A stretch of 11,463 nt of DNA from Candidatus Nomurabacteria bacterium (GTDB lineage Bacteria; Patescibacteriota; Minisyncoccia; Phycocordibacterales; CSBR16-119). Below are positions 1 to 6,438 of this stretch, in pieces. Within the stretch, counting starts at the first letter, position 1, and each line of letters opens with the position of its first letter. The stretch spans positions 1-11,463 of the forward strand of contig SKGB01000012.1 of assembly GCA_007117675.1 (NCBI GenBank), read 5' to 3'. Both the position numbers and the translations under genes were made by a program. The notes beneath the pieces are model-generated. The model had not been told where the DNA came from, ran no database searches, and saw only the letters and a program-made list of their open reading frames with translations.

Positions 1-279
1 AAGATCTGTATCCCGCTCAACAACTACAAGTTTTGTTCTGTCTCGATTCTTGTCCAATAAAATTGGAGAGACTTGCTGTTCTGGAAACTTGGGGGAAAAA
101 TAATGAAAACTTTCAGGGCAGAGCCGTACCTGTGTATGGATACTTTGGATGGCATCTGAAAGTAGTTTGGTGTAGTTTGGGTTTTTTCGTAAAAGAAAAT
201 ACACAAAACGCCGAGCCTGTCGTTCACCAATACCGGGAAATTGTTTAAATAAATCTGTAAGTTTTTCAATGTCTGACAT
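1..279 (-). CDS. recR: Recombination mediator protein RecR, N-terminal 93 residues (runs off the window edge)
   Basis: Reading leftwards from the ATG at 279 gives an open frame to the window edge. It starts MSDIEKLTDLFKQFPGIGER and carries the RecR helix-hairpin-helix signature FPGIGERQARRFVYFLL (residues 14-30). The end, LVVVERDTDL (84-93), is the start of the TOPRIM domain. RecR works with RecF/RecO to load RecA at single-stranded gaps. The family normally has a four-cysteine zinc finger between these parts. Here only the first cysteine remains (Cys54, in CPES); the other three positions appear to be Ser, Ser and Leu (SPIL in place of CxxC). The rest of TOPRIM lies outside the window. A longer open frame on the same strand (24-305) is an out-of-frame shadow. 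Identity is strong from motifs; the loss of zinc binding is inferred. Confidence 0.88.
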   Translation of the reverse strand, partial: MSDIEKLTDLFKQFPGIGERQARRFVYFLLRKNPNYTKLLSDAIQSIHTQVRLCPESFHYFSPKFPEQQVSPILLDKNRDRTKLVVVERDTDL

Positions 280-290
280 GTATGTATGTT

Positions 291-296
291 ATTATA
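291..296 (-). promoter_or_regulatory. -10 box TATAAT upstream of recR
   Basis: A perfect TATAAT on the minus strand lies 11 bases before the recR ATG, so the transcript would have only a few leader bases. No good -35 box is visible. The intergenic space is AT-rich, so chance matches are possible. Confidence 0.45.
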
Positions 297-328
297 TAAA
301 TACAATTATAAACATAATTTGAATAAAT

Positions 329-580
329 ATGAAAGAAGATAATATGATGACGTCGGTTGGTGTAAGTGACAAGAGCTTTGTTGCAACACTACTTTTGTGT
401 ATTTTTTTAGGATATCTTGGTGTTCATCGTTTTTATGTTGGTAAGGTGGGAACAGGTATTTTGATGTTGATTACTTTAGGGGGTTTTGGTATATGGACCC
501 TTATAGATCTTATTATGATTATTGTAGGATCTTTTAAAGACAAGCAAGGGAGAAGAATTATAGTAAAAAATAGTCATTAG
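329..580 (+). CDS. TM2-domain small membrane protein
   Basis: An 83-residue protein with two membrane helices (about residues 16-32 and 43-67) joined by the TM2-domain turn GYLGVHRFYVGK (28-39). It is followed by the family's GGFGIWTLIDLI segment (51-62) and a short basic, probably cytoplasmic tail (DKQGRR). Short TM2 proteins of this type are widespread in bacteria and have no agreed biochemical role. The start is the first ATG after an AT-rich stretch; an alternative is Met6 or Met7. There is no Shine-Dalgarno site. It is divergent from recR and converges on dnaB, sharing that gene's terminator. Family assignment is good; function is unknown. Confidence 0.85.
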   Translation: MKEDNMMTSVGVSDKSFVATLLLCIFLGYLGVHRFYVGKVGTGILMLITLGGFGIWTLIDLIMIIVGSFKDKQGRRIIVKNSH

Positions 581-582
581 TT

Positions 583-611
583 AAAAATCTAGCTGTAAAG
601 CTAGATTTTTT
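583..611. terminator. Bidirectional intrinsic terminator between the TM2 gene and dnaB
   Basis: A perfect 12-bp stem (AAAAATCTAGCT at 583-594 pairing with 599-610) with a GTAA loop. It is A-rich on the left and T-rich on the right, so it has a U-tract in both directions. The right arm reaches the first base of the dnaB stop codon (610-612). It ends both convergent genes. Confidence 0.9.
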
Positions 612-1998
612 AAAATCCTCCAAAACCATCATCGCTTGTTTGAGGTCCGCTAATTTGGGTATTTTTGTCTATCGACAAAAATGAACTTGTTTTTTCATCA
701 AAGTAGAGGTCAACTTTCCCCACAGGTCCATTTCGGTGTTTTTCAATAAGAATTTCAGCAATTCCAGTACTGTCATTTTCTGCTCGGTTTCCGGTTCTGT
801 CTTCTCGGTGAATAAACATCACGACATCGGCATCTTGCTCGATAGAACCCGAGTCTCGAAGGTCTGAAAGTCGTGGTTTTCCTCCACGGCTTTCTACTGC
901 TCGAGAAAGCTGAGAAAGAGCGATTACAGGAACATCAAGTTCACGCGCAAGACCTTTGAGAGACCTTGAAATTTCAGTCACTTGGTTCACCATAGAATCA
1001 TAGTTTTTGCTTGTAGTCATAAGTTGCAAATAGTCGATCATGATAAGTCCAAGGCCGTGCTCACTTTTGAGTCGTCGTGCCGCTGCTTTCATTTTAGTGA
1101 TAGAGTTTCCCGCTTGGTCATCAATATAAATAGGTGCTTGAGATAGTTCACTTAAGGATTCGCTCAAGGCTTGGAATTCTTGTTCTGTAGAAAGTTTTCC
1201 GGTACGGAGTTTCCATGCATCGACTTTTGAATGAGCAGAAAGCATTCTTTGGGTAAGCTGATTTGCGCTCATCTCAAGAGAAAAGACACCTACGGCCACA
1301 CCGTGCTTTACCGCCGCATTTCGGGCTATGTCAAGGGCGAGCGTTGTTTTTCCGACCGAGGGACGAGCTGCAAGAATAATAAGGTCAGACGGTTGAAATC
1401 CTGCAAGAAGGTTGTCGAGGGCTGGGTAGCCACTTGGAACTCCACGCAGTTCTCCATCACTTTCCTGTAGTTTTTCCAGTTGATCCCATGTTTCTTTAAG
1501 GGAGTGTTTGATGCTGATAAATTTTTGACCTCGAGAAACATTCGTTACACTAAAAATCTTTTTTTCAGCAGTATCTAAAACGTCTTCGATTTCTGTGTCA
1601 CCTTCACTGAAGCCAAGCTCTGCTACATATTCTCCAGCCTCAATGAGCTTTCTTTGCATTGATTTTTTTTCAATAAGTTTTGCGTAGTGTTGAGCATTGC
1701 TCGATGCGGGTACTGACTCTACAATGTCAGTGAGATATATTCTTCCTCCAATTTGTTCGAGTTGTCCGAGTTCTTCTAGTTTTGTTGAAAGTGAAAGTAA
1801 ATCAACGGGTTCTGACCTTGTGTGAAGTTTGAGAATGGCTTGAAAAATAATCCGGTGTTTTTCACTATAAAAAGTATCAGGTGTTATGATATCGTCGATA
1901 TCAAACATTGCTTCTTTTCGTATCATTAAAGCACCAAGTAAAGCCTTTTCAGCATCAAGGTTTTGTGGTGGTATTCTCATACTTCGTTTTTCTGTCAT
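610..1998 (-). CDS. dnaB: Replicative DNA helicase DnaB
   Basis: A 462-residue hexameric 5'-3' replicative helicase, normal in length. The start MTEKRSMRIPPQNLDAEKAL leads into the N-terminal primase-interacting helical domain, then a linker and a RecA-like motor. Visible motor motifs are Walker A AARPSVGKT (residues 210-218), Walker B LIMIDYLQLM (318-327), and the later block SQLSRAVESRGGKPRLSDLR with its arginine finger region, followed by GSIEQDADVV. The tail is acidic and glycine-rich (SDDGFGGF). The open frame extends 13 codons further upstream. I chose the ATG at 1998 because an extended -10 box lies just before it and those extra residues do not look like DnaB; Met at 1980 is a second option. 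It is divergent from trpS and convergent with the TM2 gene. No intein is present. Confidence 0.97.
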   Translation of the reverse strand: MTEKRSMRIPPQNLDAEKALLGALMIRKEAMFDIDDIITPDTFYSEKHRIIFQAILKLHTRSEPVDLLSLSTKLEELGQLEQIGGRIYLTDIVESVPASSNAQHYAKLIEKKSMQRKLIEAGEYVAELGFSEGDTEIEDVLDTAEKKIFSVTNVSRGQKFISIKHSLKETWDQLEKLQESDGELRGVPSGYPALDNLLAGFQPSDLIILAARPSVGKTTLALDIARNAAVKHGVAVGVFSLEMSANQLTQRMLSAHSKVDAWKLRTGKLSTEQEFQALSESLSELSQAPIYIDDQAGNSITKMKAAARRLKSEHGLGLIMIDYLQLMTTSKNYDSMVNQVTEISRSLKGLARELDVPVIALSQLSRAVESRGGKPRLSDLRDSGSIEQDADVVMFIHREDRTGNRAENDSTGIAEILIEKHRNGPVGKVDLYFDEKTSSFLSIDKNTQISGPQTSDDGFGGF

Positions 1999-2007
1999 CG
2001 TGTTTGT

Positions 2008-2016
2008 ATTGTAGCA
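2008..2016 (-). promoter_or_regulatory. Extended -10 promoter of dnaB
   Basis: TGCTACAAT on the minus strand ends nine bases before the ATG at 1998. It predicts transcription starting within a few bases of the start codon, giving a leaderless or near-leaderless mRNA. No clear -35 box is seen, as is common with extended -10 sites. Confidence 0.6.
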
Positions 2017-2105
2017 CAGCCCTCTTGCTGGACGCACTACACTTTTTTGTTGGGGAAAGTGGGGAAAAGATGGAGTATTTAATAGATGTGTGATATATAT
2101 AGAAT

Positions 2106-2188
2106 GGATAGTCTAGCTTATGGGGTTTGATATCTAATTTCACCCCATGGAGGTGAAAACAGGTTTGCAACGGTGAACCTGTTTTTTT
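2106..2188 (+). ncRNA. Candidate small structured RNA in the dnaB-trpS intergenic region
   Basis: There is no coding signal here, but there is dense structure. TGATATATA (2091-2099) resembles an extended -10 box and would start a transcript near 2106. Hairpin 1 pairs ATGGGGT (2120-2126) with ACCCCAT (2142-2148). Hairpin 2 pairs TTTCACC (2138-2144) with GGTGAAA (2152-2158). The two share bases 2142-2144 and cannot coexist. A U-tailed terminator follows (2156-2188). Its end lies before the trpS promoter, so it would be a separate RNA of about 83 bases or a premature-termination leader. I recognise no Rfam family in it; it is not a tRNA and has no T-box motif. Confidence 0.4.
2156..2188 (+). terminator. 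Intrinsic terminator upstream of trpS
   Basis: AAAACAGGTT (2156-2165) pairs with AACCTGTTTT (2176-2185). The stem can extend by three more pairs (two of them wobble) around an AACG loop. A run of seven T (2182-2188) follows directly. It terminates a plus-strand transcript that starts in the dnaB-trpS gap. Confidence 0.75.
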
Positions 2189-2201
2189 ATTGGGGTCAAA
2201 C

Positions 2202-2210
2202 TGGTATACT
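2202..2210 (+). promoter_or_regulatory. Extended -10 promoter of trpS
   Basis: TGGTATACT ends six bases before the trpS ATG at 2217, so transcription should begin at or next to the start codon. This is the clearest leaderless arrangement in the window. The -35 region is a T-run belonging to the preceding terminator. Confidence 0.65.
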
Positions 2211-2216
2211 ATACAT

Positions 2217-3194
2217 ATGAAAAAGAAAATACTTGTTTCTGGTATTAAACCAACAGGGCAACTACATATTGGAAATTATTTTGGTGCAATGAAGCAGTTT
2301 GTTGATTTGCAAAATACGGGAGAGTTTGAAATCTATATCTTTTTAGCAAATTATCATGCCCTCAACAGTATGCAAGATAGGGAGGGTATGAAAAAATATT
2401 CTTTTGATTTAATCTGCGCTTATCTTGCTATTGGTCTTGATCCTAAAAAAGTAACACTCTACAAACAGTCGGATATCCCAGAGTTTGCGGAGTTGACTTG
2501 GATCTTTAATACACAAACAACCATGCCTTACCTTATGCGCGCACATGCTTTTAAAGATGCGGAAGCCAAGAGTAAGGAGATTTCTGTAGGGACTTTTAAC
2601 TATCCAATTCTTATGGCTGCGGATATTTTGATGTACGATGCTGATATTGTGCCGGTGGGAAAGGACCAAAAGCAACATGTTGAAATGGCACGAGAAATTG
2701 GACAAAAATTCAACAGAATCTACGGCGTTGATGTTTTTAAAGATCCTCAGGAGTATATTGTCGAAGATGTTGAAACAGTTCCAGGAATTGACGGACAAAA
2801 AATGTCAAAAAGTTACAACAATGTAATTCCACTTTTTGGGACAGATGAGGAGGTGGTAAAAGCTATAATGTCTATTGTGACTGACTCAAAAAGCCCTGAA
2901 GATTCTAAAAATCCAGACGAGGTTTTGGTGTATCAAATGTATAAACTTGTTGCAAGTGAAGATGAAAGAGAGAAAATGCGTCAGTCTTTGGAAAAAGGGG
3001 GCTTAGGGTATGGTGAAGCAAAAAAAGAACTTCTCCGAAAGATTTTGGAATATTTCAAACCAATGCGAGAACGGTATGAATATTTTCAAAAAAATCCACG
3101 AAAAGTAGAATCTATTTTGAAAAAGGGGGCAAAGCAAATTCGAAAAAAAACAGAAGCAAAAATGAAGATGGTACGAGAAGCAGCTGGGTTGTAA
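2217..3194 (+). CDS. trpS: Tryptophanyl-tRNA synthetase
   Basis: A 325-residue class I aminoacyl-tRNA synthetase that charges tRNA-Trp with tryptophan. The start MKKKILVSGIKPTGQLHIGN carries the TrpRS PTGxLHIGN box, with the HIGH-equivalent HIGN at residues 17-20. GTFNYPILMAADILMYDA (125-142) is the adenylate/tryptophan pocket region typical of TrpRS. VGKDQKQHVEMAREI (147-161) and KMSKS (195-199) follow. Length is normal for bacterial TrpRS. The basic C-terminal helix ends in AAGL. An in-frame TTG lies nine codons upstream, but the promoter box sits between it and the ATG, so ATG 2217 is the start. There is no Shine-Dalgarno site, as expected for a leaderless message. It is monocistronic. Confidence 0.97.
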   Translation: MKKKILVSGIKPTGQLHIGNYFGAMKQFVDLQNTGEFEIYIFLANYHALNSMQDREGMKKYSFDLICAYLAIGLDPKKVTLYKQSDIPEFAELTWIFNTQTTMPYLMRAHAFKDAEAKSKEISVGTFNYPILMAADILMYDADIVPVGKDQKQHVEMAREIGQKFNRIYGVDVFKDPQEYIVEDVETVPGIDGQKMSKSYNNVIPLFGTDEEVVKAIMSIVTDSKSPEDSKNPDEVLVYQMYKLVASEDEREKMRQSLEKGGLGYGEAKKELLRKILEYFKPMRERYEYFQKNPRKVESILKKGAKQIRKKTEAKMKMVREAAGL

Positions 3195-3208
3195 AACCCA
3201 GTGTTTCT
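3184..3208 (+). terminator. Terminator hairpin overlapping the trpS stop codon
   Basis: CTGGGTT (3184-3190) pairs with AACCCAG (3195-3201) around a GTAA loop that contains the TAA stop codon. The tail TGTTTCTTT is only moderately T-rich. The hairpin lies partly inside the coding sequence. Confidence 0.65.
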
Positions 3209-3272
3209 TTACATATTTTAAATGGTGTGCTAAAGTATTTTTGAATTGTTAAACCTTTAAATCTTTACAAAA

Positions 3273-3455
3273 ATGGAAAGCAGATCAAAAAAACAAAAAG
3301 CAGGTTCTTCGATGTTGGATCTTGCACCTGAAGTGGTACGTAAAAAAGTTAATAAACGAAGGCAGAAAAAAGATCATGAGCATTATCAAGAGCTTCAACA
3401 GCAGAGGGCTGTTCAAGCTCAAAACGGGGAGTTTGCACCGTCTTTGACACCTTAA
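3273..3455 (+). CDS. Small basic protein of unknown function (60 aa)
   Basis: Not recognised. It is strongly charged and lysine/arginine-rich in the first half (MESRSKKQKAGSS, then VVRKKVNKRRQKK at residues 22-34). The middle is glutamine-rich and probably helical (YQELQQQRAVQAQ, 38-50), and the tail is proline-containing. There are no cysteines, signal peptide or membrane segment. A nucleic-acid- or ribosome-binding role would fit the charge, but this is only a guess. Support for being a real gene comes from ATG placement behind an AT-rich leader with an ACCTTTAAA box (3253-3261), shared with other genes here, and from a strong terminator just downstream. Confidence 0.6.
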   Translation: MESRSKKQKAGSSMLDLAPEVVRKKVNKRRQKKDHEHYQELQQQRAVQAQNGEFAPSLTP

Positions 3456-3476
3456 CTTTACCACCCAAAAAGCATT

Positions 3477-3504
3477 GGCAGCCGAGTGATCGGTTGCCTT
3501 TTTT
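3477..3504 (+). terminator. Intrinsic terminator after the small basic protein
   Basis: GGCAGCCG (3477-3484) pairs with CGGTTGCC (3491-3498), with one G-T wobble and an AGTGAT loop. Six T follow. Confidence 0.88.
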
Positions 3505-3556
3505 AATTTTGTGTGTTATTTTAAAATTTAATATTCACCTTTTAAATTGTTCTTTT

Positions 3557-4267
3557 ATGTCAAAAAAATCTTTGCTTTCTTTGCATTCCAAAGCTCAGCT
3601 TGGGAATTTTAACGCTATGGCTTGTTTTTTATCAGAACTTCATTTTGAAGAGTTTCCACCGGAACGTCGCCAACTCGAGCATCGTGCTATGGGTCTCGCA
3701 TCTACTGAAAATTATCGTCAGGAAGAAGCCGAGAACGGTGTCTCTTTTCGTAAGTATTTCCGGGAGGACTATTTCATTGAAGTTCATACCACCTTTAATA
3801 AGTCGTCTGAAAAATTCAATGAAACCGGATACGTTGGTGTGTTGATCAAGTATTCTGTCCAAGGAAAAGGCTTGTCGAAAGTTTTTCAATGCTACTTTGA
3901 ACGCGTCGAAGGACTTACTGACCGGATGCACGCACTTGTGTATGCTTTGAATATTGCGATGATGAATCGCCCGTACTCAAAGTATGATGGTACACTTATG
4001 CCATTAAAAGATTTTTCTACCAAAACTAAAAAACTTGATTCACGTTTCAAGGGTCCGGATGATTTTGATCTCGAAGAGATTTCTATCTTTGATGAAAAAT
4101 TCTTGCAGAAAATGCCTACACACCTGTTTAATGTTCTCGAGGAGGTTCTTCAACAGCGTGAGTACTACTACTCACATAAAGACCCTAACTCAAGGTCAAT
4201 TGAGGATACCAAGAGGGTTCGCGAACCGCAAAAACCTGGAGCGGTCGTACCTTCACATAATCCTTAA
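3557..4267 (+). CDS. Hypothetical protein, 236 aa
   Basis: Not recognised. The start MSKKSLLSLHSKAQLGNFNA was chosen at ATG 3557; upstream in-frame codons reach 3494 but overlap the previous terminator. The protein is soluble, mixed alpha/beta, without a signal peptide or membrane helix. It has a charged middle (ERRQLEHRAMG, residues 36-46), a beta-like segment FIEVHTTFNKSS (73-84) and a compositionally simple C-terminus ending in VVPSHNP. There is no metal-binding or nucleotide-binding motif. Bases 3537-3556 before the start hold ACCTTTTAAATTGTTC, resembling the leaders of three other unknown genes here. It is monocistronic, converging on the DedA-family gene with a shared terminator. Codon use looks like its neighbours, so there is no sign of recent transfer. 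Confidence 0.7.
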   Translation: MSKKSLLSLHSKAQLGNFNAMACFLSELHFEEFPPERRQLEHRAMGLASTENYRQEEAENGVSFRKYFREDYFIEVHTTFNKSSEKFNETGYVGVLIKYSVQGKGLSKVFQCYFERVEGLTDRMHALVYALNIAMMNRPYSKYDGTLMPLKDFSTKTKKLDSRFKGPDDFDLEEISIFDEKFLQKMPTHLFNVLEEVLQQREYYYSHKDPNSRSIEDTKRVREPQKPGAVVPSHNP

Positions 4268-4285
4268 CAAAAAACCTAAAGACTT

Positions 4286-4316
4286 AAAAAGCCGTACTGT
4301 TTGTGTGGCTTTTTTT
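4286..4316. terminator. Bidirectional terminator between the 236-aa gene and the DedA-family gene
   Basis: AAAAAGCCGTAC (4286-4297) pairs with GTGTGGCTTTTT (4303-4314) around TGTTT, including two wobble pairs. T-runs follow on both strands. It overlaps the stop codon of the minus-strand gene (4315-4317). Confidence 0.9.
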
Positions 4317-4944
4317 ATTTTACAAAAAATAAAACAACAAGAGAGAGTATGAAAGCAATAAGCGTGATCCATGTTGTCCGTTTGAGTTTTTTAAGATAGT
4401 CCCAAAATGCTTTGTTTCCACCAACATGTGCTATATAAGACACGGTCATGTAGCGAGCTCCTCGCCCTACAATAGATGCCGCCGCAAAGACAAATAGATT
4501 TACTTGAAAAACACCTGCAGCAAGAGTGAATACTTTGTATGGTAGAGGTGTGAAAGCTGCGACAACAAGACTCCAGAAGGCATTGTTGTTGTAAAATTCT
4601 CCTACTTTTATCATTGATTCTTGTAAATTGTATGTGTTTACAATCAACTCTCCTATACTTGCAAAAAGAAATGCACCAATAAAGTACCCAAGAAAGGAAC
4701 CCATAATAGACCAAAAACTCACCCATAGTCCTATTTTCTTCCAGCTTTTTGGTTTAGCCACAACCATAGGAACCACAAGAAAGTCTGGTGGTATAGGGAA
4801 AAATGCAGACTCAATAAATGTAATAAAATACAACACCCTCAAGCCATTTTTTGAATGTGTCGCTCGGATAAGTTTTTCTTTCAGGGTTAATTTGGATGGA
4901 AAAACCTCATCAAGTAGCGGGTCTGTGTGTTCATCGTGATTCAT
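4315..4944 (-). CDS. DedA/VTT-family membrane protein, YqaA-like
   Basis: A 209-residue inner-membrane protein. After a charged cytoplasmic head come the family hallmarks ITFIESAFFPIPPDFLVVP (residues 41-59, re-entrant loop with the FPIPP turn), GSFLGYFIGAFL and the second re-entrant FTPLPYKVFTLAAGVF, then GRGARY. A final hydrophobic helix (LIAFILSLVVLFFV) and a lysine end it. This pattern matches the YqaA branch of the DedA/SNARE-associated (VTT) superfamily. Some members move phospholipids or the undecaprenyl carrier across the membrane; which substrate applies here cannot be told. The start codon lies at the edge of a perfect 16-bp palindrome, so it may be under repressor control. It is monocistronic and convergent with the 236-aa gene. 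Confidence 0.85.
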   Translation of the reverse strand: MNHDEHTDPLLDEVFPSKLTLKEKLIRATHSKNGLRVLYFITFIESAFFPIPPDFLVVPMVVAKPKSWKKIGLWVSFWSIMGSFLGYFIGAFLFASIGELIVNTYNLQESMIKVGEFYNNNAFWSLVVAAFTPLPYKVFTLAAGVFQVNLFVFAAASIVGRGARYMTVSYIAHVGGNKAFWDYLKKLKRTTWITLIAFILSLVVLFFVK

Positions 4945-4959
4945 ATTGTATATACAATA
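4944..4959. promoter_or_regulatory. 16-bp perfect palindrome at the start of the DedA-family gene
   Basis: TATTGTATATACAATA reads the same on both strands and includes the first base of the ATG (4942-4944). TATATA/TATACA in its centre could serve as the -10 box. A dimeric repressor bound here would block both promoter and start; the regulator is unknown. Confidence 0.45.
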
Positions 4960-5077
4960 CCATGAATTTAAAATTTTATTATATTGGATATAGCATACAA
5001 ACTATTTACTTTTTATAAAAAAGTAGTATCATTTTATTTCAACTTTAAGTTCTTTTAAAAACCTTAAAATCACTTTC

Positions 5078-5578
5078 ATGGAACCTTATTCTAAGCCTCA
5101 TTTTCATTATGAGTTTGCTAAGTCTTTTCATTGGCGTTACTTTATTTACAAAATAAGTTTGTTTTTTGTCTTTTTCTTTGTTTCTGTATTTTTGTATCTA
5201 GCCGACAAAGGAACAGGTGGGCTTATATTTTTAGGGGTTTGCTTTTGTGCTTCCGTTGTGTTGTTTTTTATGTCCTTCGTTTTTTTGTTTTGCTTTTTGT
5301 TTTTGAAACGTTTTTTGTTTCCTTTTGTGGAATATTCTTGGTACCGTTCAAGCGTTCTTTCGTACTTTGAAGATTGCAAAAAAACCCTCTTAAACAAAGA
5401 TGGTTTAAGTCTGAAAAAAATACGAAAAAAAATGCCATTTGTAAATCTTACAGATGAGAACATTCAAGATGCCGAACAATTTATTTCTTATTTTTTGAAT
5501 ACGCACTTGTATATTGTTTCAAACTCAAAAGAGTCAGTGGAAGAACTAGGGGAGTATTTAGGAGATGAGCCTAGGTAG
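5078..5578 (+). CDS. Hypothetical two-helix membrane protein, 166 aa
   Basis: Not recognised. The N-terminus is short and aromatic/histidine-rich (MEPYSKPHFHYEFAKSFHWR). Two very phenylalanine-rich membrane segments follow, roughly residues 22-42 and 47-76, separated by ADKGTGG. The remaining 85 residues are soluble and charged (FEDCKKTLLNKDGLSLKKIR and on), ending in an acidic helix SVEELGEYLGDEPR. By the positive-inside rule both ends are probably cytoplasmic. The leader contains CTTTTAAAAACCTTAAAATC (5052-5071), a variant of the box seen before other unknown genes here. It has its own terminator and no operon partner. Confidence 0.7.
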   Translation: MEPYSKPHFHYEFAKSFHWRYFIYKISLFFVFFFVSVFLYLADKGTGGLIFLGVCFCASVVLFFMSFVFLFCFLFLKRFLFPFVEYSWYRSSVLSYFEDCKKTLLNKDGLSLKKIRKKMPFVNLTDENIQDAEQFISYFLNTHLYIVSNSKESVEELGEYLGDEPR

Positions 5579-5592
5579 GTTATTGCAAACAG

Positions 5593-5621
5593 AAAAACCG
5601 GAGCATATGCTTCGGTTTTTT
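5593..5621 (+). terminator. Intrinsic terminator after the 166-aa membrane protein
   Basis: AAAAACCGGAGC (5593-5604) pairs with GCTTCGGTTTTT (5609-5620), one wobble, ATAT loop. It is U-tailed. Confidence 0.9.
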
Positions 5622-5696
5622 ATGTTTTGTGGAAATAATATTACTATGTACTTTTTGAATGGATTCAATGGGTAAATTTGACAAACTCTAAAAAAG

Positions 5697-5725
5697 TTTG
5701 CATTTTATGGATAAATCTATATACT
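5697..5725 (+). promoter_or_regulatory. Promoter of the zinc-ribbon gene
   Basis: TTTGCA (5697-5702) and TATACT (5720-5725) are separated by 17 bases. The expected start of transcription (about 5732) falls at the ATG at 5734, again near-leaderless. A consensus TTGACA at 5678-5683 lies further upstream and could belong to a second promoter with the weak box ATTTTA (5702-5707). Confidence 0.6.
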
Positions 5726-5733
5726 TCTTGGGT

Positions 5734-6435
5734 ATGAAAGATTTTAAAAAGAGCTTTCGAGGAAATCGAAGCGAAGGAGGATCAAGAGGTGAAGGAAGAT
5801 CGGGTGGATTTGGAGGTGGAAATAGAGACCGTCGAGATGGAGGGTTCTCAAGAGATAGAAACAATTTTTCGCGTGATTTTAGTGTGTCTCAAATGCACAA
5901 GACATCATGTTCATCATGTGGAAATATGGCAGAGGTGCCGTTTAAGCCAACAGGTGATAAGCCGGTACTTTGCTCAAACTGTTTTGGTTCTAAGCGAGAT
6001 GGTGGACGAAGTTCCGACCGTCGAGATAATGGGCGAGGTGGGGATCGTAGAGACGGTGGTTCTTTCAATCGACCAAGCGCTCCTGATCAATCAAAAGATA
6101 TTCGAACGCTTCAAGATCAAATTAAAGCACTTCATGTAAAAATGGACGCAATAATGAAATCTTTAAACCTAGAAGTTTTTGGTGATGAGTCAAAAAAGAA
6201 GGAGAAGGTGGTGGTTCAGTCTTCTGATATTCGTGAGGAAAAGAAACCTGTAAAAGTTCCTAAGATTCAAAAACCAAAACCTGAAGAACTTACAAAAGCT
6301 GTTGTAAACGCTCTTAAAGAAAAAACAACTAAAAAAGTAGCTCCTAAAAAAGCAACTAAAAAAACCACAACTAAGAAGGTGGCTAAAAAATCAACTGCAA
6401 AAAAAGCAACAAAGAAAATTACAAAGAAAAAGTAA
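5734..6435 (+). CDS. RGG-rich, CxxC-x17-CxxC zinc-ribbon protein with histone-H1-like lysine tail
   Basis: A 233-residue modular protein. Residues 1-50 and 85-113 are low-complexity Arg/Gly/Asp/Ser repeats (GGSRGEGRSGG, RDRRDGG twice), like RNA-binding RGG boxes. Between them Cys59/Cys62 and Cys80/Cys83 form CSSC-x17-CSNC with the inner VPFKP segment, the known CxxC-x17-CxxC zinc-ribbon domain. Residues 119-147 form a short amphipathic helix, possibly a coiled coil (RTLQDQIKALHVKMDAIMKS). The tail 195-233 is Lys/Thr/Ala repeats (KKATKK units) like the histone H1 / bacterial Hc1 type. Two kinds of nucleic-acid-binding tail around a zinc ribbon suggest an RNA/DNA-associated role; the exact target is unknown. 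ATG 5734 was chosen over the upstream in-frame ATGs (5698, 5707) because the -10 box lies between them. Confidence 0.85.
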   Translation: MKDFKKSFRGNRSEGGSRGEGRSGGFGGGNRDRRDGGFSRDRNNFSRDFSVSQMHKTSCSSCGNMAEVPFKPTGDKPVLCSNCFGSKRDGGRSSDRRDNGRGGDRRDGGSFNRPSAPDQSKDIRTLQDQIKALHVKMDAIMKSLNLEVFGDESKKKEKVVVQSSDIREEKKPVKVPKIQKPKPEELTKAVVNALKEKTTKKVAPKKATKKTTTKKVAKKSTAKKATKKITKKK

Positions 6436-6438
6436 TAT

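Noticed and set aside
24..305. Minus-strand open frame overlapping the left edge
   Set aside because: The correct frame on that strand is RecR starting at 279; this one is shifted and carries no motif.
2106..2188. tRNA or T-box leader of trpS
   Set aside because: No cloverleaf arms, no T-loop consensus, no TGGNACC motif.
3557..4267. Third member of the 8719/9341 paralog family
   Set aside because: DFFN, KKE and EFY-x6-PF blocks are missing; apparent similarity is limited to charged stretches.
4985..5040. Hairpin TACTTTTT/AAAAAGTA as a terminator
   Set aside because: The stem has almost no GC and lies upstream of the 5078 gene with no transcript to end on the plus strand.
6300..6435. Lysine-rich tail as a frameshift or assembly artefact
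   Set aside because: The frame is clean, repeats vary in codon choice, and such tails are common in nucleic-acid-binding bacterial proteins.
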